A stretch of 64,000 nt of DNA. Origin: Spirosoma montaniterrae (GTDB taxonomy: Bacteria; Bacteroidota; Bacteroidia; Cytophagales; Spirosomataceae). The stretch covers positions 1,736,001 to 1,800,000 of the forward strand of contig NZ_CP014263.1 of the NCBI RefSeq assembly GCF_001988955.1, given 5' to 3'. The position numbers and the translations under genes are program-made. Shown here one piece after another: positions 33,271 through 44,500 of this stretch (positions are counted from its first letter, which is position 1; each line of letters opens with the position of its first letter). The notes below the pieces were generated by a model, which saw only the letters and a program-made list of their open reading frames with translations, did no database searches and was not told where the DNA came from.

Positions 33271-34335
33271 ATGAATAGGCAGACCACAAAAATAGGTAGT
33301 GTGCACGCCAGTTTTGTGCTACTGGCACTTTTCACTTTTCATTTTTCACTTTTCATTAGTAGTTGCAGGCGAGACAACGATGAAGCGGCTCAGTTTTTTC
33401 TGCGGGGGAACGTGCAGCTTCAGAAGCGGGAGTACCGCGAAGCCATTCGGTTCTATACCGAAGCACTCGACAAAAAGCCCGACTTTGCCGATGCCTACAA
33501 CAATCGGGGGTTAGCTAAATTCCGCAACGATGACCGCGAGGGTGCCTTAGCCGACTACACCCGCGCCATCGACACCGATCCTGATTTTGGGGCAGCCTAC
33601 CTGAACCGGGCTGAAGTGCGGCTCGAAACAGGTGATGTTACTGGTAGCCTGGCTGATTTACAGCGCATTGCCCGTGAATACGCCGACTCGTCGTTTTATC
33701 AGGTGCGGCTGGCCGATACCTACGTGCGCCTGAATCAGCCCGCCCCCGCACAGGCCGCCTACGACCGCGCCCTGCAACTCGACCCCAAAAACGTAGAAGC
33801 CCTGACCAACCGGGGAGCTTTGTTTTTCGGTCAGAAAGCCTATGAACCTGCCGAACAGGATATCCGCGAAGCACTCCGGCTCAACCCGAAACAGGATGCC
33901 GCTCTGAACAACCAAAGCCTGCTCATGGCCCGTCGGGGGCAGTATGCCGAGGCACTGGCTTTTGTGGAGCGGGCACTGGCGATGCAGCCTAATCAACCGT
34001 ATTATCTCAATAACAAAGCGTACCTGCTGCTGATGCTCAACCGCCCTGGCGAGGCCCTGCCCCTGATCGAAGAATCGCTCCGGCGCGACGATAACAACGC
34101 GTGGGCGTATCGAACCCAGGGTGTCTACTACCTACAGCAGCAAAAGCCTGCTCAGGCCCTGACGGCGTTTCGCCGGGCCGAGTCGCTCGACCCGGCGGTC
34201 GATGCGCTGTATTATTATATCGGTATGGCCGAGCGGGCCGGTGGTAACGTCCGGGCTGCCTGCGATGCCTGGCAGCGGGGGGCATCGGTCGGTGACGTGC
34301 AGGCGGCAGCCGAACGCGAAAAGCAGTGTTCGTAA
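33271..34335 (+). CDS. TPR-repeat lipoprotein
   Basis: 354 residues from ATG 33271 (MNRQTTKIGSVHASFVLLAL). The signal peptide FTFHFSLFISSC ends in a plausible lipobox. About eight tetratricopeptide repeats follow (REAIRFYTEALDKKPDFADA, EGALADYTRAIDTDPDFGAA, AQAAYDRALQLDPKNVEALT). Probably an envelope scaffold. Odd: the hydrophobic core of its signal peptide is coded by a simple repeat, TTTTCACTTTTCATTTTTCA, whose complement lies just upstream at about 33203-33236; a repeat element appears to have been co-opted into the secretion signal. Confidence 0.85.
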   Translation: MNRQTTKIGSVHASFVLLALFTFHFSLFISSCRRDNDEAAQFFLRGNVQLQKREYREAIRFYTEALDKKPDFADAYNNRGLAKFRNDDREGALADYTRAIDTDPDFGAAYLNRAEVRLETGDVTGSLADLQRIAREYADSSFYQVRLADTYVRLNQPAPAQAAYDRALQLDPKNVEALTNRGALFFGQKAYEPAEQDIREALRLNPKQDAALNNQSLLMARRGQYAEALAFVERALAMQPNQPYYLNNKAYLLLMLNRPGEALPLIEESLRRDDNNAWAYRTQGVYYLQQQKPAQALTAFRRAESLDPAVDALYYYIGMAERAGGNVRAACDAWQRGASVGDVQAAAEREKQCS

Positions 34336-34502
34336 GTAGTTGAAACGGGTATCTTATGCTTGAAATAGAATTGTATTTCAGATAGAATATAGTATCGGTG
34401 TAAACCAGACGCGGACAAGCCGTATGACGACCCGCGATTTGTTGAGATAACGCTCTTTTGCGTCCATTTGCTGATTCGTTTTCATATATCCCGAATTTTT
34501 TG

Positions 34503-34510
34503 TATATTTG
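34503..34510 (+). promoter_or_regulatory. Bacteroidota -7 promoter box before gyrA
   Basis: TATATTTG matches TAnnTTTG exactly, 67 bp before the gyrA ATG. No clear TTTG -33 box is present at the ideal spacing, so only the -7 element is called. Confidence 0.55.
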
Positions 34511-34577
34511 TCTACAACGTGGCGTGTAGCCAACAGACGCGTCTGAATTGTAATTTTTTGCGAAACCCCTTGTCATA

Positions 34578-37115
34578 ATGGCGGAAGAAACTCCCGACCT
34601 CGAATCGCCCAGTAACATCATTCCCATTAACATTGAGGACGAAATGCGCGGTGCCTACATTGACTATTCAATGTCGGTTATTATTTCCCGTGCCCTGCCC
34701 GACGTGCGCGACGGCCTGAAGCCCGTACACCGCCGGGTGCTCTTTGGAATGGCTGAACTGGGCGTCAATTACAACAAACCACACAAAAAATCAGCCCGTA
34801 TCGTCGGCGAAGTACTTGGTAAATACCACCCCCACGGCGACTCGTCGGTCTATGATACAATGGTCCGCATGGCTCAGGACTGGTCGCTGCGGTATCCGCT
34901 TGTAGACGGGCAGGGTAACTTCGGCTCCATCGATGGCGATTCGCCGGCGGCCATGCGGTATACCGAAGCGCGTCTGAAGCGGATTGCCGAGGAACTGCTG
35001 ACGGATATCTACAAAGAAACGGTTGATTTTCAGCCCAACTTCGATGATTCGCTCGAAGAACCGAGTGTGATGCCGGGCCGACTGCCCAATCTGTTGCTCA
35101 ACGGTTCGTCGGGAATTGCCGTGGGAATGGCTACCAACATGGCCCCACACAACCTCACGGAAGTAGTGGATGGTATTACCGCTTATCTCGACAATAACGA
35201 CATCACCGTTGAGGAACTGATGCAGTATGTGAAGGCTCCCGACTTCCCGACGGGCGGCACCATCTACGGCATGGAAGGGGTGAAGTCGGCCTTTAAAACG
35301 GGCCGGGGCCGGGTTGTGATCCGGGCCAACGCCACCATCGAAGAAAACCGGGGCAAAACGCAGATCATCGTCTCGGATATTCCGTACATGGTCAATAAGG
35401 CGGTGATGCTCGAGAAGACCGCCGATCTGATCAATGAGAAGAAGATAGAAGGTATTTCGGCCTTCCGGGATGAGTCGGACCGCGACGGGCTGCGGGTCGT
35501 GTATGACCTGCGAAAAGATGCCATCGCGAACGTTGTCCTGAACAATCTCTACAAGCATACGGCCCTGCAATCGTCGTTCAGCATCAACAACGTCGCGCTC
35601 GTGAAAGGGCGTCCGATGGTGCTGAACCTGAAAGACATGATGCGGTATTATGTCGAACACCGCTTTGAGGTTGTTACCCGCCGAACCCAGTACGAACTCC
35701 GTGAAGCCGAGAAACGGGCACACATCCTCGAAGGGCTGCTCATCGCGCTCGATCACATTGATGCCGTGATTAACCTGATTCGCTCATCGCGTGATGCGGA
35801 GATTGCCAAAACCGGCCTGATGGATCAGTTTAGCCTGAGTGACGTGCAGGCGAAAGCGATTCTGGAGATGCGCCTGCAACGCCTGACCGGTCTCGAGCGT
35901 GATAAGCTACAGGCTGAGTACGACGAGCTGATGGCTGAGATTACCGACCTGAAAGCCATTCTGGCGAGTGAAGAGCGGAAGCGGCAGGTTATCAAAGATG
36001 AACTTGCCGACATTCGCGCCCGCTACGGCGACCCGCGCCGGACCCAGATCAACCCGCTCGGCGATGGCAACATCAGCGATCTCTCGCTGATTGCCGACGA
36101 AGACATGGTGATTACAATCTCGCACGAGGGCTATATTAAACGTACGCCAACGACCGAGTACCGGGCGCAGGGTCGGGGAGGAGTGGGGGCGAAGGCCGCT
36201 GCTACCAAAGAGGAAGATTTTACCGAGCACCTCTTTACGGCCACCATGCACAATACGCTGCTGGCGTTTACCCAGAAAGGGCGGCTGTACTGGTTGCCGG
36301 TCTACGAACTGCCCGAAGGCTCGCGCATCTCGAAAGGGCGTCCGTTAGCCAATTTTATCAACATCGAATCCGATGATAAAGTCCGGGCGGTAATCAACGT
36401 AACCGACCTGAAGAACGAAGACTACATCAACAATAACTACATTGTGATGTGTACGCGGCAGGGTACGATTAAGAAAACCATGCTCGAAGCGTTCTCGCGA
36501 CCCCGCCAGAACGGCATCATCGCCATTACGATTGATGAGGATGATCAGCTCATCGGCGTGTGCCTGACCAATGGCGACAATCACATCGTCATCGCGTCGA
36601 GTGCCGGGAAAGCCGCCCGTTTCCATGAAAGCCGGGTGCGTCCGATGGGGCGTACAGCCGCTGGTGTCCGGGGTATCTCGCTCGATGAAGACGATCCAAC
36701 CGACCATGTTATTGGTATGGTATGCATCAGTTCGCCGGACGCGCAGTTGCTGGTGGTTTCCGAAAAAGGCTATGGCAAACGGTCCGACATCGACGAATAC
36801 CGGATCACCAACCGGGGTGCCAAGGGCGTGGGTACGCTGAAAGTAACGGAAAAAGTGGGTCGGTTAGTGGCCGTACTCGACGTAGCCGACAACGATGATC
36901 TGATGATCATCAACAAATCGGGCATTGCCATTCGCACGCCCGTGTCGGCCATCAGCGTCATTGGTCGCAACACGCAGGGGGTTCGCCTGATTAGTTTGCG
37001 TGATGGAGACGAGATTTCGTCGGTCACAAAGATCAGGCAGGAAGAAGGCGAGGAGGGAACCGGTTTGGATGAATCGTCCGAACCCATTGGCGAAGTTGAC
37101 GCGCCGGTAGACTAA
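34578..37115 (+). CDS. gyrA: DNA gyrase subunit A
   Basis: 845 residues. [20 protein letters not shown] is the canonical start. The breakage-reunion domain has the [24 protein letters not shown] (Ser and Asp at the fluoroquinolone positions, susceptible type) and the catalytic tyrosine in [10 protein letters not shown]. Six beta-pinwheel GyrA boxes occupy the C-terminal third, with [11 protein letters not shown] as the GyrA-box-like motif. With GyrB it introduces negative supercoils. Single gene with its own promoter. Confidence 0.97.
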   Translation: MAEETPDLESPSNIIPINIEDEMRGAYIDYSMSVIISRALPDVRDGLKPVHRRVLFGMAELGVNYNKPHKKSARIVGEVLGKYHPHGDSSVYDTMVRMAQDWSLRYPLVDGQGNFGSIDGDSPAAMRYTEARLKRIAEELLTDIYKETVDFQPNFDDSLEEPSVMPGRLPNLLLNGSSGIAVGMATNMAPHNLTEVVDGITAYLDNNDITVEELMQYVKAPDFPTGGTIYGMEGVKSAFKTGRGRVVIRANATIEENRGKTQIIVSDIPYMVNKAVMLEKTADLINEKKIEGISAFRDESDRDGLRVVYDLRKDAIANVVLNNLYKHTALQSSFSINNVALVKGRPMVLNLKDMMRYYVEHRFEVVTRRTQYELREAEKRAHILEGLLIALDHIDAVINLIRSSRDAEIAKTGLMDQFSLSDVQAKAILEMRLQRLTGLERDKLQAEYDELMAEITDLKAILASEERKRQVIKDELADIRARYGDPRRTQINPLGDGNISDLSLIADEDMVITISHEGYIKRTPTTEYRAQGRGGVGAKAAATKEEDFTEHLFTATMHNTLLAFTQKGRLYWLPVYELPEGSRISKGRPLANFINIESDDKVRAVINVTDLKNEDYINNNYIVMCTRQGTIKKTMLEAFSRPRQNGIIAITIDEDDQLIGVCLTNGDNHIVIASSAGKAARFHESRVRPMGRTAAGVRGISLDEDDPTDHVIGMVCISSPDAQLLVVSEKGYGKRSDIDEYRITNRGAKGVGTLKVTEKVGRLVAVLDVADNDDLMIINKSGIAIRTPVSAISVIGRNTQGVRLISLRDGDEISSVTKIRQEEGEEGTGLDESSEPIGEVDAPVD

Positions 37116-37148
37116 ACGACCTGTGCAATTCGTTGTCTTTTTAGTTAC

Positions 37149-37191
37149 TTGAGCCACTGATCGTACCATAGGGGATGGGTCAGTGGCTCAA
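37149..37191 (+). terminator. Stem-loop after gyrA
   Basis: TTGAGCCACTGA (37149-37160) pairs perfectly with TCAGTGGCTCAA (37180-37191). The following T-tract is weak (ACAATTT), so it is a likely terminator or 3'-end stabiliser. Confidence 0.6.
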
Positions 37192-37274
37192 ACAATTTCG
37201 GTTAGGTCATGCATATACGGATTGATTCTGTATTTTCGTTCCTGAAAACAAAACACAACAACCCCAATTTACAC

Positions 37275-38726
37275 ATGAGATCAGTTTATTTCGGTCTGCT
37301 GGCGTGTTTCCTGACAGTAGGAGTACAGGCGCAGAACCAGGACGGGGCAGCAAATGCATTGGACAAAGCTGCCATGGAAGCCGTTCAGAAAGACAAGGAG
37401 AAGAGCGATAAGGATATTCAGGATGCCAAAGCATCGGCCAAAGCCAGCACCTGGCTCGACCGCGCCAAGACGTACCAGAGTATTGCCGGTCAGTACATCC
37501 GTATCGATTCGGCGGCTGCGACCAAGTCGATGGAAGCCTTCAATAAAGTCATCGAATTAGACAAGGATAAGAAAGGCGGGCCGGGTCGGCTGGCTAAGGA
37601 AGCCCAGGAAGCTTTGACAGGAACAGCCATGTATGGCGCGTTCATGCAACAGGGGGTAGCTAAGTTCCAGAACAAAAATTACCCCGATGCCATCAAGTCG
37701 ATGAGTATTGCCGGGGAAATAAACCCGAAAGATACGCTGGCTCCGCTCTACACGGCCATTGCGGCCCAGCAGGTAAAGGACAATGCCACCGCGAAGACCC
37801 AGTTGGAAAAGTACATCACGGCGGGTGGCCGGGATGCGCAGATTTACGGCTCACTGGCAATGCTGTACCGCAGCGACAACGAGATGGATAAGGCCCTCGC
37901 AACGCTCGATAAAGGACTGGGGCTACAGCCGAATAACAAAGATCTCTCGAACGAAAAAATCAACATTTACTTAGCCACCAACCGGATGGAGGAAGCCATC
38001 AACGGCGTAAAGGCATTGGTAGAGAAAGACCCGAACAATACCCAGAATCTGCTGAACTTAGGTTTGTTGTACGACAACGGTGCCGGTAAACTGACAGATG
38101 AAATCCGTAAACTGAGCGACGAGACAAAAAAAGGATCAGACCTGACGAAGAAAGTGGCCGATGCCAAAGCCGTTCAGGAAACATACGCTGGTGAAATTAC
38201 CCGCCTGAGTGGTCTGATCAAAAAACAGCCGAAGAATGCTGATTTGAAGCGTCAGTTGGCCGACGTGCAAAAGCGGCTGGCCGAGCAGAAAACCGAGGTA
38301 GCTTCGTTAGAAGCACAGGCGAAAGAAGAAGCGGCTAAAAACACAAACGTAGCCGACAACGAGAAGAAACTGGCCGATTTGCGGAAGCAGCAGGCTGAGC
38401 AGAAAGCAACGGCTAAAGGCTATTACGAAAAAGTATTGTCGATTGAGCCAACCAACTACGATGCGAATTTCAACATGGGCGTGTATTATTACAACGAAGC
38501 CGTTGAGATGAAAAAAGCCGTTGACCGCATGAGTATGGATGAGTACAACAAGAAAGGTAAGGAAATCGACGGTCAGGTGTGCGGCAAGTTCCAGCAGGCA
38601 CTACCTTACTTTACGAAAGCAAAAGCTGTGAAAGATGAACCCGATCTGAATGAGAACCTGACGAATCTTCAGAATATTTTAAAGCAGTATGAGGAGCGTA
38701 AGATTGTTTGTGTAGAGAGCAAATAA
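37275..38726 (+). CDS. Secreted TPR protein with central coiled coil
   Basis: 483 residues from ATG 37275 (MRSVYFGLLACFLTVGVQAQ, a signal peptide). TPRs at both ends (GVAKFQNKNYPDAIKSMSIA, DKALATLDKGLGLQPNNKDL, GYYEKVLSIEPTNYDANFNM) surround a coiled coil at about 280-400 (KLADLRKQQAEQKATAKGYY and the preceding Lys/Glu/Ala run). Its position after gyrA is a common Bacteroidota arrangement as far as I recall. Likely a periplasmic scaffold; function unknown. Confidence 0.8.
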   Translation: MRSVYFGLLACFLTVGVQAQNQDGAANALDKAAMEAVQKDKEKSDKDIQDAKASAKASTWLDRAKTYQSIAGQYIRIDSAAATKSMEAFNKVIELDKDKKGGPGRLAKEAQEALTGTAMYGAFMQQGVAKFQNKNYPDAIKSMSIAGEINPKDTLAPLYTAIAAQQVKDNATAKTQLEKYITAGGRDAQIYGSLAMLYRSDNEMDKALATLDKGLGLQPNNKDLSNEKINIYLATNRMEEAINGVKALVEKDPNNTQNLLNLGLLYDNGAGKLTDEIRKLSDETKKGSDLTKKVADAKAVQETYAGEITRLSGLIKKQPKNADLKRQLADVQKRLAEQKTEVASLEAQAKEEAAKNTNVADNEKKLADLRKQQAEQKATAKGYYEKVLSIEPTNYDANFNMGVYYYNEAVEMKKAVDRMSMDEYNKKGKEIDGQVCGKFQQALPYFTKAKAVKDEPDLNENLTNLQNILKQYEERKIVCVESK

Positions 38727-38736
38727 GTAAGGAAGT

Positions 38737-38766
38737 AATAAGGCCGGAACTTTGCCCGGCCTTATT
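38737..38766 (+). terminator. Rho-independent terminator after the TPR gene
   Basis: AATAAGGCCGG (38737-38747) and CCGGCCTTATT (38756-38766) form an 11-bp perfect stem with an 8-nt loop, 10 bp after the stop codon. Confidence 0.8.
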
Positions 38767-38818
38767 CATAACTAAACAACTTAACATAATATAAATTATA
38801 AAACAAAATAAACGCTTT

Positions 38819-38849
38819 AATCCACACGCTTTTCCACAAGTTATCCACG
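38819..38849. other. Cluster of three DnaA-box-like 9-mers beside an AT-rich tract
   Basis: AATCCACAC (38819), TTTTCCACA (38830) and TTATCCACG (38841) all point the same way at 11-bp spacing and resemble the DnaA box TTATCCACA. The 50 bp to their left (38770-38820) are almost pure A/T. Could be a replication origin or a DnaA-regulated site. A GC stem plus T5 at 38893-38920 lies beyond it. Confidence 0.4.
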
Positions 38850-38972
38850 TGGAACACTAAAGTATTGCTTCACAGATAGTTAGGTAAAAACCGCCCTGTA
38901 TCGACCCAGAAGGGCTTTTTGCCGCTGATATGATCTATGATAACCTACCTATATCATCGCTAAATCACGTAA

Positions 38973-39458
38973 TTATTTATCAGGCATGTACTCGCGGAAT
39001 GACCCGTCGGTATAAAAAACGAGAATCCGCTCAACTCGTTTTTCGGCGATTGCTGCTGGTGCGGTTGTCTCCGGATTAAAATCAGCCGGTGTAGCCGCCA
39101 TCATAACGGGTGGGATTTCGCTGCGCTGTACCCGTGTAACAGCAGGCTGTACTGCGGGTTGTGGTGACTGCACTTGTGGATGTGGATACGGATATGCCGT
39201 TGCTGGCGTCGGCACACGATTCATACCCGGCACGCGTCCCGAATAAGCAGATGCCGCTGGCTCCTCTTCCATAATCCATTCATAGCCAAGATCCGGAAAC
39301 CGACGAATAATTTTCTGGATGATGTCAAAACTTGGTCGGTTGCGCCCGGATAAGATGTGTGAAATACTCGACCGCTGAACGCCTATTTCATCTGCGAAAT
39401 AGGAAGGAGTCAGATTCTTATCGATAAGGATCTGTTTAATCTTGTCATTGATGTTCAT
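38973..39458 (-). CDS. XRE-family helix-turn-helix protein with a Pro/Ala-rich tail
   Basis: 161 residues from ATG 39458 (MNINDKIKQILIDKNLTPSY). The HTH covers residues 1-65 (FADEIGVQRSSISHILSGRN, RPSFDIIQKIIRRFPDLGYE). A proline-, alanine- and tyrosine-rich linker (ATAYPYPHPQVQSPQPAVQP) and a short C-terminal motif RVERILVFYTDGSFREYMPD follow. The terminal FYTDGSF..Y motif recurs in Cytophagales XRE proteins as I remember them. It probably acts as a local repressor. Convergent with the TPR gene. Confidence 0.85.
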   Translation of the reverse strand: MNINDKIKQILIDKNLTPSYFADEIGVQRSSISHILSGRNRPSFDIIQKIIRRFPDLGYEWIMEEEPAASAYSGRVPGMNRVPTPATAYPYPHPQVQSPQPAVQPAVTRVQRSEIPPVMMAATPADFNPETTAPAAIAEKRVERILVFYTDGSFREYMPDK

Positions 39459-39590
39459 AAGGAAATAGGTAGTTGAACAAGACAAATTTAAACAGAATAA
39501 TTGAATTGCGATATATCAATGTAAAATATGAGATAAATGTAAATAATGTAACAAAGTAAATGACGTTAGTAAATCAACAAACATAGTTTA

Positions 39591-39628
39591 CAAACGCCGA
39601 TTCACAATATTATGTAAATCGGCGTTTG
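39591..39628 (-). terminator. Stem-loop after dapD
   Basis: CAAACGCCGATT (39591-39602) pairs with AATCGGCGTTTG (39617-39628), a 12-bp stem with a 14-nt AT loop, directly after the dapD stop. No strong T-tract. Confidence 0.6.
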
Positions 39629-39629
39629 T

Positions 39630-40445
39630 TTACACGGATACACTGTTCTCGCGCAGGGCTTCATTCAACGACGTTTTCAAATCGGTCGATTCTTTTCGTT
39701 GCCCTATAATCATAGCGCAGGGAACAGCATACTGCCCTGCCGGAAATGTTTTTAGGTAACTACCTGGAATGACAACGGAGTTAGCAGGAACAAATCCTTT
39801 ATACTCTACGGGCGTTTCTTTAGTAACGTCAATGATTTTAGACGAGCCGGTGATGGTAACGCCTGCACCCAGCACGGCACGTTTCCCAATTCGGGCACCT
39901 TCTACTACAATGCAGCGAGAACCAATGAAGGCACCATCTTCGATAATGACGGGTGCTGCCTGAGCCGGTTCGAGAACCCCTCCTATGCCGACGCCACCAC
40001 TCAGGTGTACGTCCTTACCGATCTGAGCGCAACTCCCAACGGTTGCCCAGGTGTCTACCATAGTACGTTCGTCAACGTAGGCTCCGATGTTGACATACGA
40101 TGGCATGAGTATAACCCCCGGTGCCAAGAACGAGCCAATCCGGGCTACGGCTGGTGGCACAACCCGAACGCCAGCCGTAACGAAATCAGACTTTAACGGA
40201 ATCTTGTCGTTGTAGTGAAAAATCCCCACTGTCTCGGGCTGCATCTGGCGACCAACGAAATAAAGCAGAATCGCTTTTTTCACCCATTCGTTTACGGTCC
40301 ACTCCGCTCCTTCTTGTGCTGGTGGCGACGCTACACGAAGTTGGCCGCTATCTAATTGATTTATTACGTCCTGGATAATCTCCGTTGACCGGACATCTTT
40401 AAGTAAGCTACGATCTTGCCAAATGGCCTCAATTTGTTCAATCAT
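39630..40445 (-). CDS. dapD: 2,3,4,5-tetrahydropyridine-2,6-dicarboxylate N-succinyltransferase
   Basis: 271 residues from ATG 40445 (MIEQIEAIWQDRSLLKDVRS). The left-handed beta-helix hexapeptide repeats are evident: GSFLAPGVILMPSYVNIGAY, WATVGSCAQIGKDVHLSGGV, GGVLEPAQAAPVIIEDGAFI, GSRCIVVEGARIGKRAVLGA. It is the trimeric succinyl-CoA-dependent acyltransferase of lysine/diaminopimelate synthesis. Stands alone; a ~1-kb AT-rich gap lies upstream. Confidence 0.96.
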   Translation of the reverse strand: MIEQIEAIWQDRSLLKDVRSTEIIQDVINQLDSGQLRVASPPAQEGAEWTVNEWVKKAILLYFVGRQMQPETVGIFHYNDKIPLKSDFVTAGVRVVPPAVARIGSFLAPGVILMPSYVNIGAYVDERTMVDTWATVGSCAQIGKDVHLSGGVGIGGVLEPAQAAPVIIEDGAFIGSRCIVVEGARIGKRAVLGAGVTITGSSKIIDVTKETPVEYKGFVPANSVVIPGSYLKTFPAGQYAVPCAMIIGQRKESTDLKTSLNEALRENSVSV

Positions 40446-41427
40446 TATGGTGAAGTAAAGGTTTAACAATATGATATAACTACCTGAAAAATAGCAACTT
40501 ATAATTTCTTACAGAATAATATTCGGTTTGCTGCCTATTAATTGTAGAGGTGGTGTTTCTGCTTACTCAAAGATACTACATGGCATCTATACTTGAAATA
40601 CATTCCGATCTTTTTTTATAGAAACGCTCTCTCACTTGTTCATACGAACTACACTACACTATAAACTGCAAATTTCGGGCCATTTTGATAGTATCTCGTT
40701 CGTATCAAAAATACTGATTTTTCGGCTTGGTCGGAACTTGTCCAGTCCCCACCCCTTGTATATATGCATTGAGCAGCCGCTTTAATTTCTTGGCTGAGTA
40801 GACTGTATCGTATGATCTGCTGGGCTACGAAGTTGGCAGTGATACCATGCTATAGTAAGGACAGAAAGAAGCTTAGGCTAAAGGATCAGGTTGGTTGAAA
40901 GGTGTCAAACTATCCCAACAACATCTCAGTATCAATTATGGTATCGTGCTATTTAGCCAGGGATTTTAAGCAAATTGAGGAAGAATCTGGGTTGAAATAA
41001 TGCCTCACTCTCGTTCGAGGTATTTAGTGCTATTGAGACTAACTTAATCTATGATACGGTTGGTACCAGCAAAGATTTAGTACAGCAGTATAGTTCGCGA
41101 GTAAATACGGCTGGAGTATGTGCAAGATAGCACATCTCTCCTACTTGCTTTTATACCATAGAAAAGGATCATAGATTTAGCTAATGTGTATTCTTTAGTT
41201 TTTGTTTCTTTTGTATAGTGCCATTACTGGTGCCAATCTATTTTAGTAATTGTAGTAAAATAGGTGCTTAAAACTAATTCCTTTAGTATAAATTACTAAC
41301 AATGCTAAATATAGTTAGTAAAATTAACACAAAATACTAAGATAGTCTACTATTTACTAATACTATTAGCTTTTTTTACTATCATTTTACTAAAAATACA
41401 TCCTATGTGGTGCCGACTACTATTACG
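40446..41427. other. ~1-kb AT-rich intergenic region without a gene
   Basis: No frame of credible length in either direction. Two kinds of DNA are seen: up to about 41160 a mixed-composition stretch with stops in all frames (possibly a worn-out remnant), then 41200-41400 strongly AT-rich with repeated TACTAA-like words (ATTACTAACA, TTACTAATAC, TTTACTAAAA). The right end is the gap promoter. Confidence 0.5.
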
Positions 41428-41435
41428 TATATTTG
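41428..41435 (+). promoter_or_regulatory. Bacteroidota -7 promoter box before gap
   Basis: TATATTTG matches TAnnTTTG, 27 bp before the ATG of gap. The -33 element is unclear. Confidence 0.55.
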
Positions 41436-41459
41436 ACCCGAAATTAAACCATCCTGTAA

Positions 41460-42458
<999 letters not shown>

Positions 42459-42536
42459 GTAAACAATGTGATTTACATAAGTATTGTTATCTATGTAAAT
42501 CAAAGTAGTTGAACAATATAAATCACATAAATAAAC

Positions 42537-42561
42537 AGGTACGATTTGTTAAATCGTACCT
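42537..42561. terminator. Bidirectional terminator between gap and trmB
   Basis: AGGTACGATTT-GTT-AAATCGTACCT is an 11-bp perfect stem with a 3-nt loop followed by GTTTT on the plus strand. The trmB stop codon lies in the loop, so the last residues of TrmB are coded by the stem itself. Confidence 0.8.
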
Positions 42562-43211
42562 GTTTTACTTTGTAAATAGTTAATTGTAAATCCCTTATCG
42601 AAGAACAGTTGTTCGTATTTTGTTTTGATACCGAAGTGAATTTCGTTCAAGGGTGAGTTATACAAGTCAGTTGTTGATTGTAAACTACCACCCATGTGTT
42701 CCCGAATAGTTTCTAAGCTATACGCAAAGAGGTCAGGACTGTCCGTTTTCAAATGTAACGTGCCGCCGGGCTTGAGCAGTTGTTTATATATGCTCAGAAA
42801 GCGGGGGTGTGTCAGTCGATGCTTCTCCTGTCTGGGGCGCGGCATTGGATCAGGAAAGGTGATCCATATTTCATCTACCTCCCCCGTCGTGAAAAATTCA
42901 GTCAGGTAATTTATATCTGTCCGCAAAAACGCTACGTTCGTTAATCCCAATTGTTCGGCAGCTTTAGAACCACGGGCAATCCGGTCTCCTTTTATATCGA
43001 CCCCGATAAAGTTTTGCTCAGGAAATGCCTGGGCCAGCCCAACTGTGTATTCGCCCTTTCCACAGGCTAATTCAAGGACGATGGGATTTGTATTGCCAAA
43101 ATAGTCGGTTCGCCAGTTTCCTTTGATGGTTTTATACAGTGGTTTACCTAATTCCAATACAGTGGAGCTTTCGGCATTGTGCTGAAAGCGGTGTAGTTTA
43201 CGACGGGTCAC
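42549..43211 (-). CDS. trmB: tRNA (guanine-N7-)-methyltransferase
   Basis: 220 residues. LELACGKGEYTVGLAQAFPE is the S-adenosylmethionine loop, NFIGVDIKGDRIARGSKAAE follows, and EIWITFPDPMPRPRQEKHRL is the TrmB catalytic signature. It methylates G46 of tRNA. It begins 3 bp after the stop of folC, on the same strand. Confidence 0.95.
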   Translation of the reverse strand: MTRRKLHRFQHNAESSTVLELGKPLYKTIKGNWRTDYFGNTNPIVLELACGKGEYTVGLAQAFPEQNFIGVDIKGDRIARGSKAAEQLGLTNVAFLRTDINYLTEFFTTGEVDEIWITFPDPMPRPRQEKHRLTHPRFLSIYKQLLKPGGTLHLKTDSPDLFAYSLETIREHMGGSLQSTTDLYNSPLNEIHFGIKTKYEQLFFDKGFTINYLQSKTGTI

Positions 43212-43213
43212 GG

Positions 43214-44500
43214 TTATAAATCAGTTAATTCGGCAACAATGAAATTACTCCCGGTGATCAGGATTAGATCATCGGGCTGGGCGTTCTGCAACGCGGATTG
43301 ATACGCACTGTTTACATCAGTATAGCTCTCCCCTGTCAGGCCCAAATCACGCAGTTCGGTTTGCAAATCCGAAGCAGCCAGCGAACGGGGCGTATGCGCC
43401 TGACAGCAATAATACCGGGCGTTGACGGGTAGTATTTCGTAAATCCGATGCCGGTCTTTATCCGCTACAAAGCCAATCACTACGTGCAGGTCGTTGTAGA
43501 TGAGGGTCTGTACGGTTGTAAACAGGGCGGCCAGGCCAGGCTGGTTGTGGGCGGTATCGGCAATAACGCGCGGCTGATGCCGAAGCGTCTGAAACCGGCC
43601 TTTTAATCCCGTTAATCCAACTACGTTGGCAACAGCCCGCTGAACAGCCAATGCCTCAACGGGCAAAGCAGGCTGTAGGATAGCAACGGTAGTTAAGGCA
43701 GTACGCAGGTTGGAAAGCTGATAAATGCCGGTCAGATCAAGGGTGTACACCTGCTCGGGGGCATCCGTCGGGCTGACCCGCACCTGTCGACGCCCGTTGT
43801 GAACCCCTTCGTCGGCAACGCCCATTCGCTGCTCACTGCGAATGAGTGGGGCGTTGGCGGCTGTGGCTACGTCAGTAAATACGGGCAGGGTGTCGGGGTG
43901 GGTTTCGCCGATGATAACCGGAACACCGGGCTTGATGATGCCAGCTTTTTCGCGGGCAATTTGCGGCAGGGTGTCTCCCAGTACGTCCATGTGGTCGAAC
44001 CCGATGTTAGTAATGACCGATGCCAGCGGGGTAATTACGTTGGTCGAATCGAGCCGACCGCCCAGCCCTACTTCGATAATCGCCACATCGACGGCCTGCC
44101 GGGCAAAATAGTCGAACGCCATGGCGACCGTCACTTCAAAAAAAGACGGTTCAACTGCCTCGATCAGCGACTGATGCTGCGTCACAAAAGCCGCTACCTC
44201 AGCTTCGGCAATGGGCTGACCGCTGAGCCGGATGCGCTCGGTAAAGGCTTGCAAATGGGGCGAGGTGTACAAACCCACCCGGTAGCCCGCCGATTGGTAG
44301 ATAGCGGCCAGCATGTGGGCGGTGCTGCCTTTGCCGTTTGTTCCGGCCACGTGGATGCTACGAAACCGATGCTGCGGATTGCCTAAAGCATCGCACAGCC
44401 GGAGGGTGTTACCCAACCCCGGTTTGAGTGCCTTCGGACCGATGCGATGAAAAACGGGGAGCCGACTGTAGAGGTAGTCGAGTGCTTCCTGGTACTGCAT
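43214..44500 (-). CDS. folC: Bifunctional dihydrofolate synthase / folylpolyglutamate synthase
   Basis: 428 residues. MQYQEALDYLYSRLPVFHRI at the start; ATP loop HVAGTNGKGSTAHMLAAIYQ, SPHLQAFTERIRLSGQPIAE, EVGLGGRLDSTNVITPLASV and NIGFDHMDVLGDTLPQIARE. It makes dihydrofolate and extends the polyglutamate tail of folates. It follows the TonB-like gene with no gap and precedes trmB by 2 bp, suggesting a three-gene transcript. Confidence 0.95.
   Translation of the reverse strand: MQYQEALDYLYSRLPVFHRIGPKALKPGLGNTLRLCDALGNPQHRFRSIHVAGTNGKGSTAHMLAAIYQSAGYRVGLYTSPHLQAFTERIRLSGQPIAEAEVAAFVTQHQSLIEAVEPSFFEVTVAMAFDYFARQAVDVAIIEVGLGGRLDSTNVITPLASVITNIGFDHMDVLGDTLPQIAREKAGIIKPGVPVIIGETHPDTLPVFTDVATAANAPLIRSEQRMGVADEGVHNGRRQVRVSPTDAPEQVYTLDLTGIYQLSNLRTALTTVAILQPALPVEALAVQRAVANVVGLTGLKGRFQTLRHQPRVIADTAHNQPGLAALFTTVQTLIYNDLHVVIGFVADKDRHRIYEILPVNARYYCCQAHTPRSLAASDLQTELRDLGLTGESYTDVNSAYQSALQNAQPDDLILITGSNFIVAELTDL

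Noticed and set aside
40900..41160. Transposase remnant in the AT-rich gap upstream of gap
   Set aside because: Short in-frame pieces recall the end of IS4-type transposases but stops are in every frame and no motif or terminal repeat could be identified.
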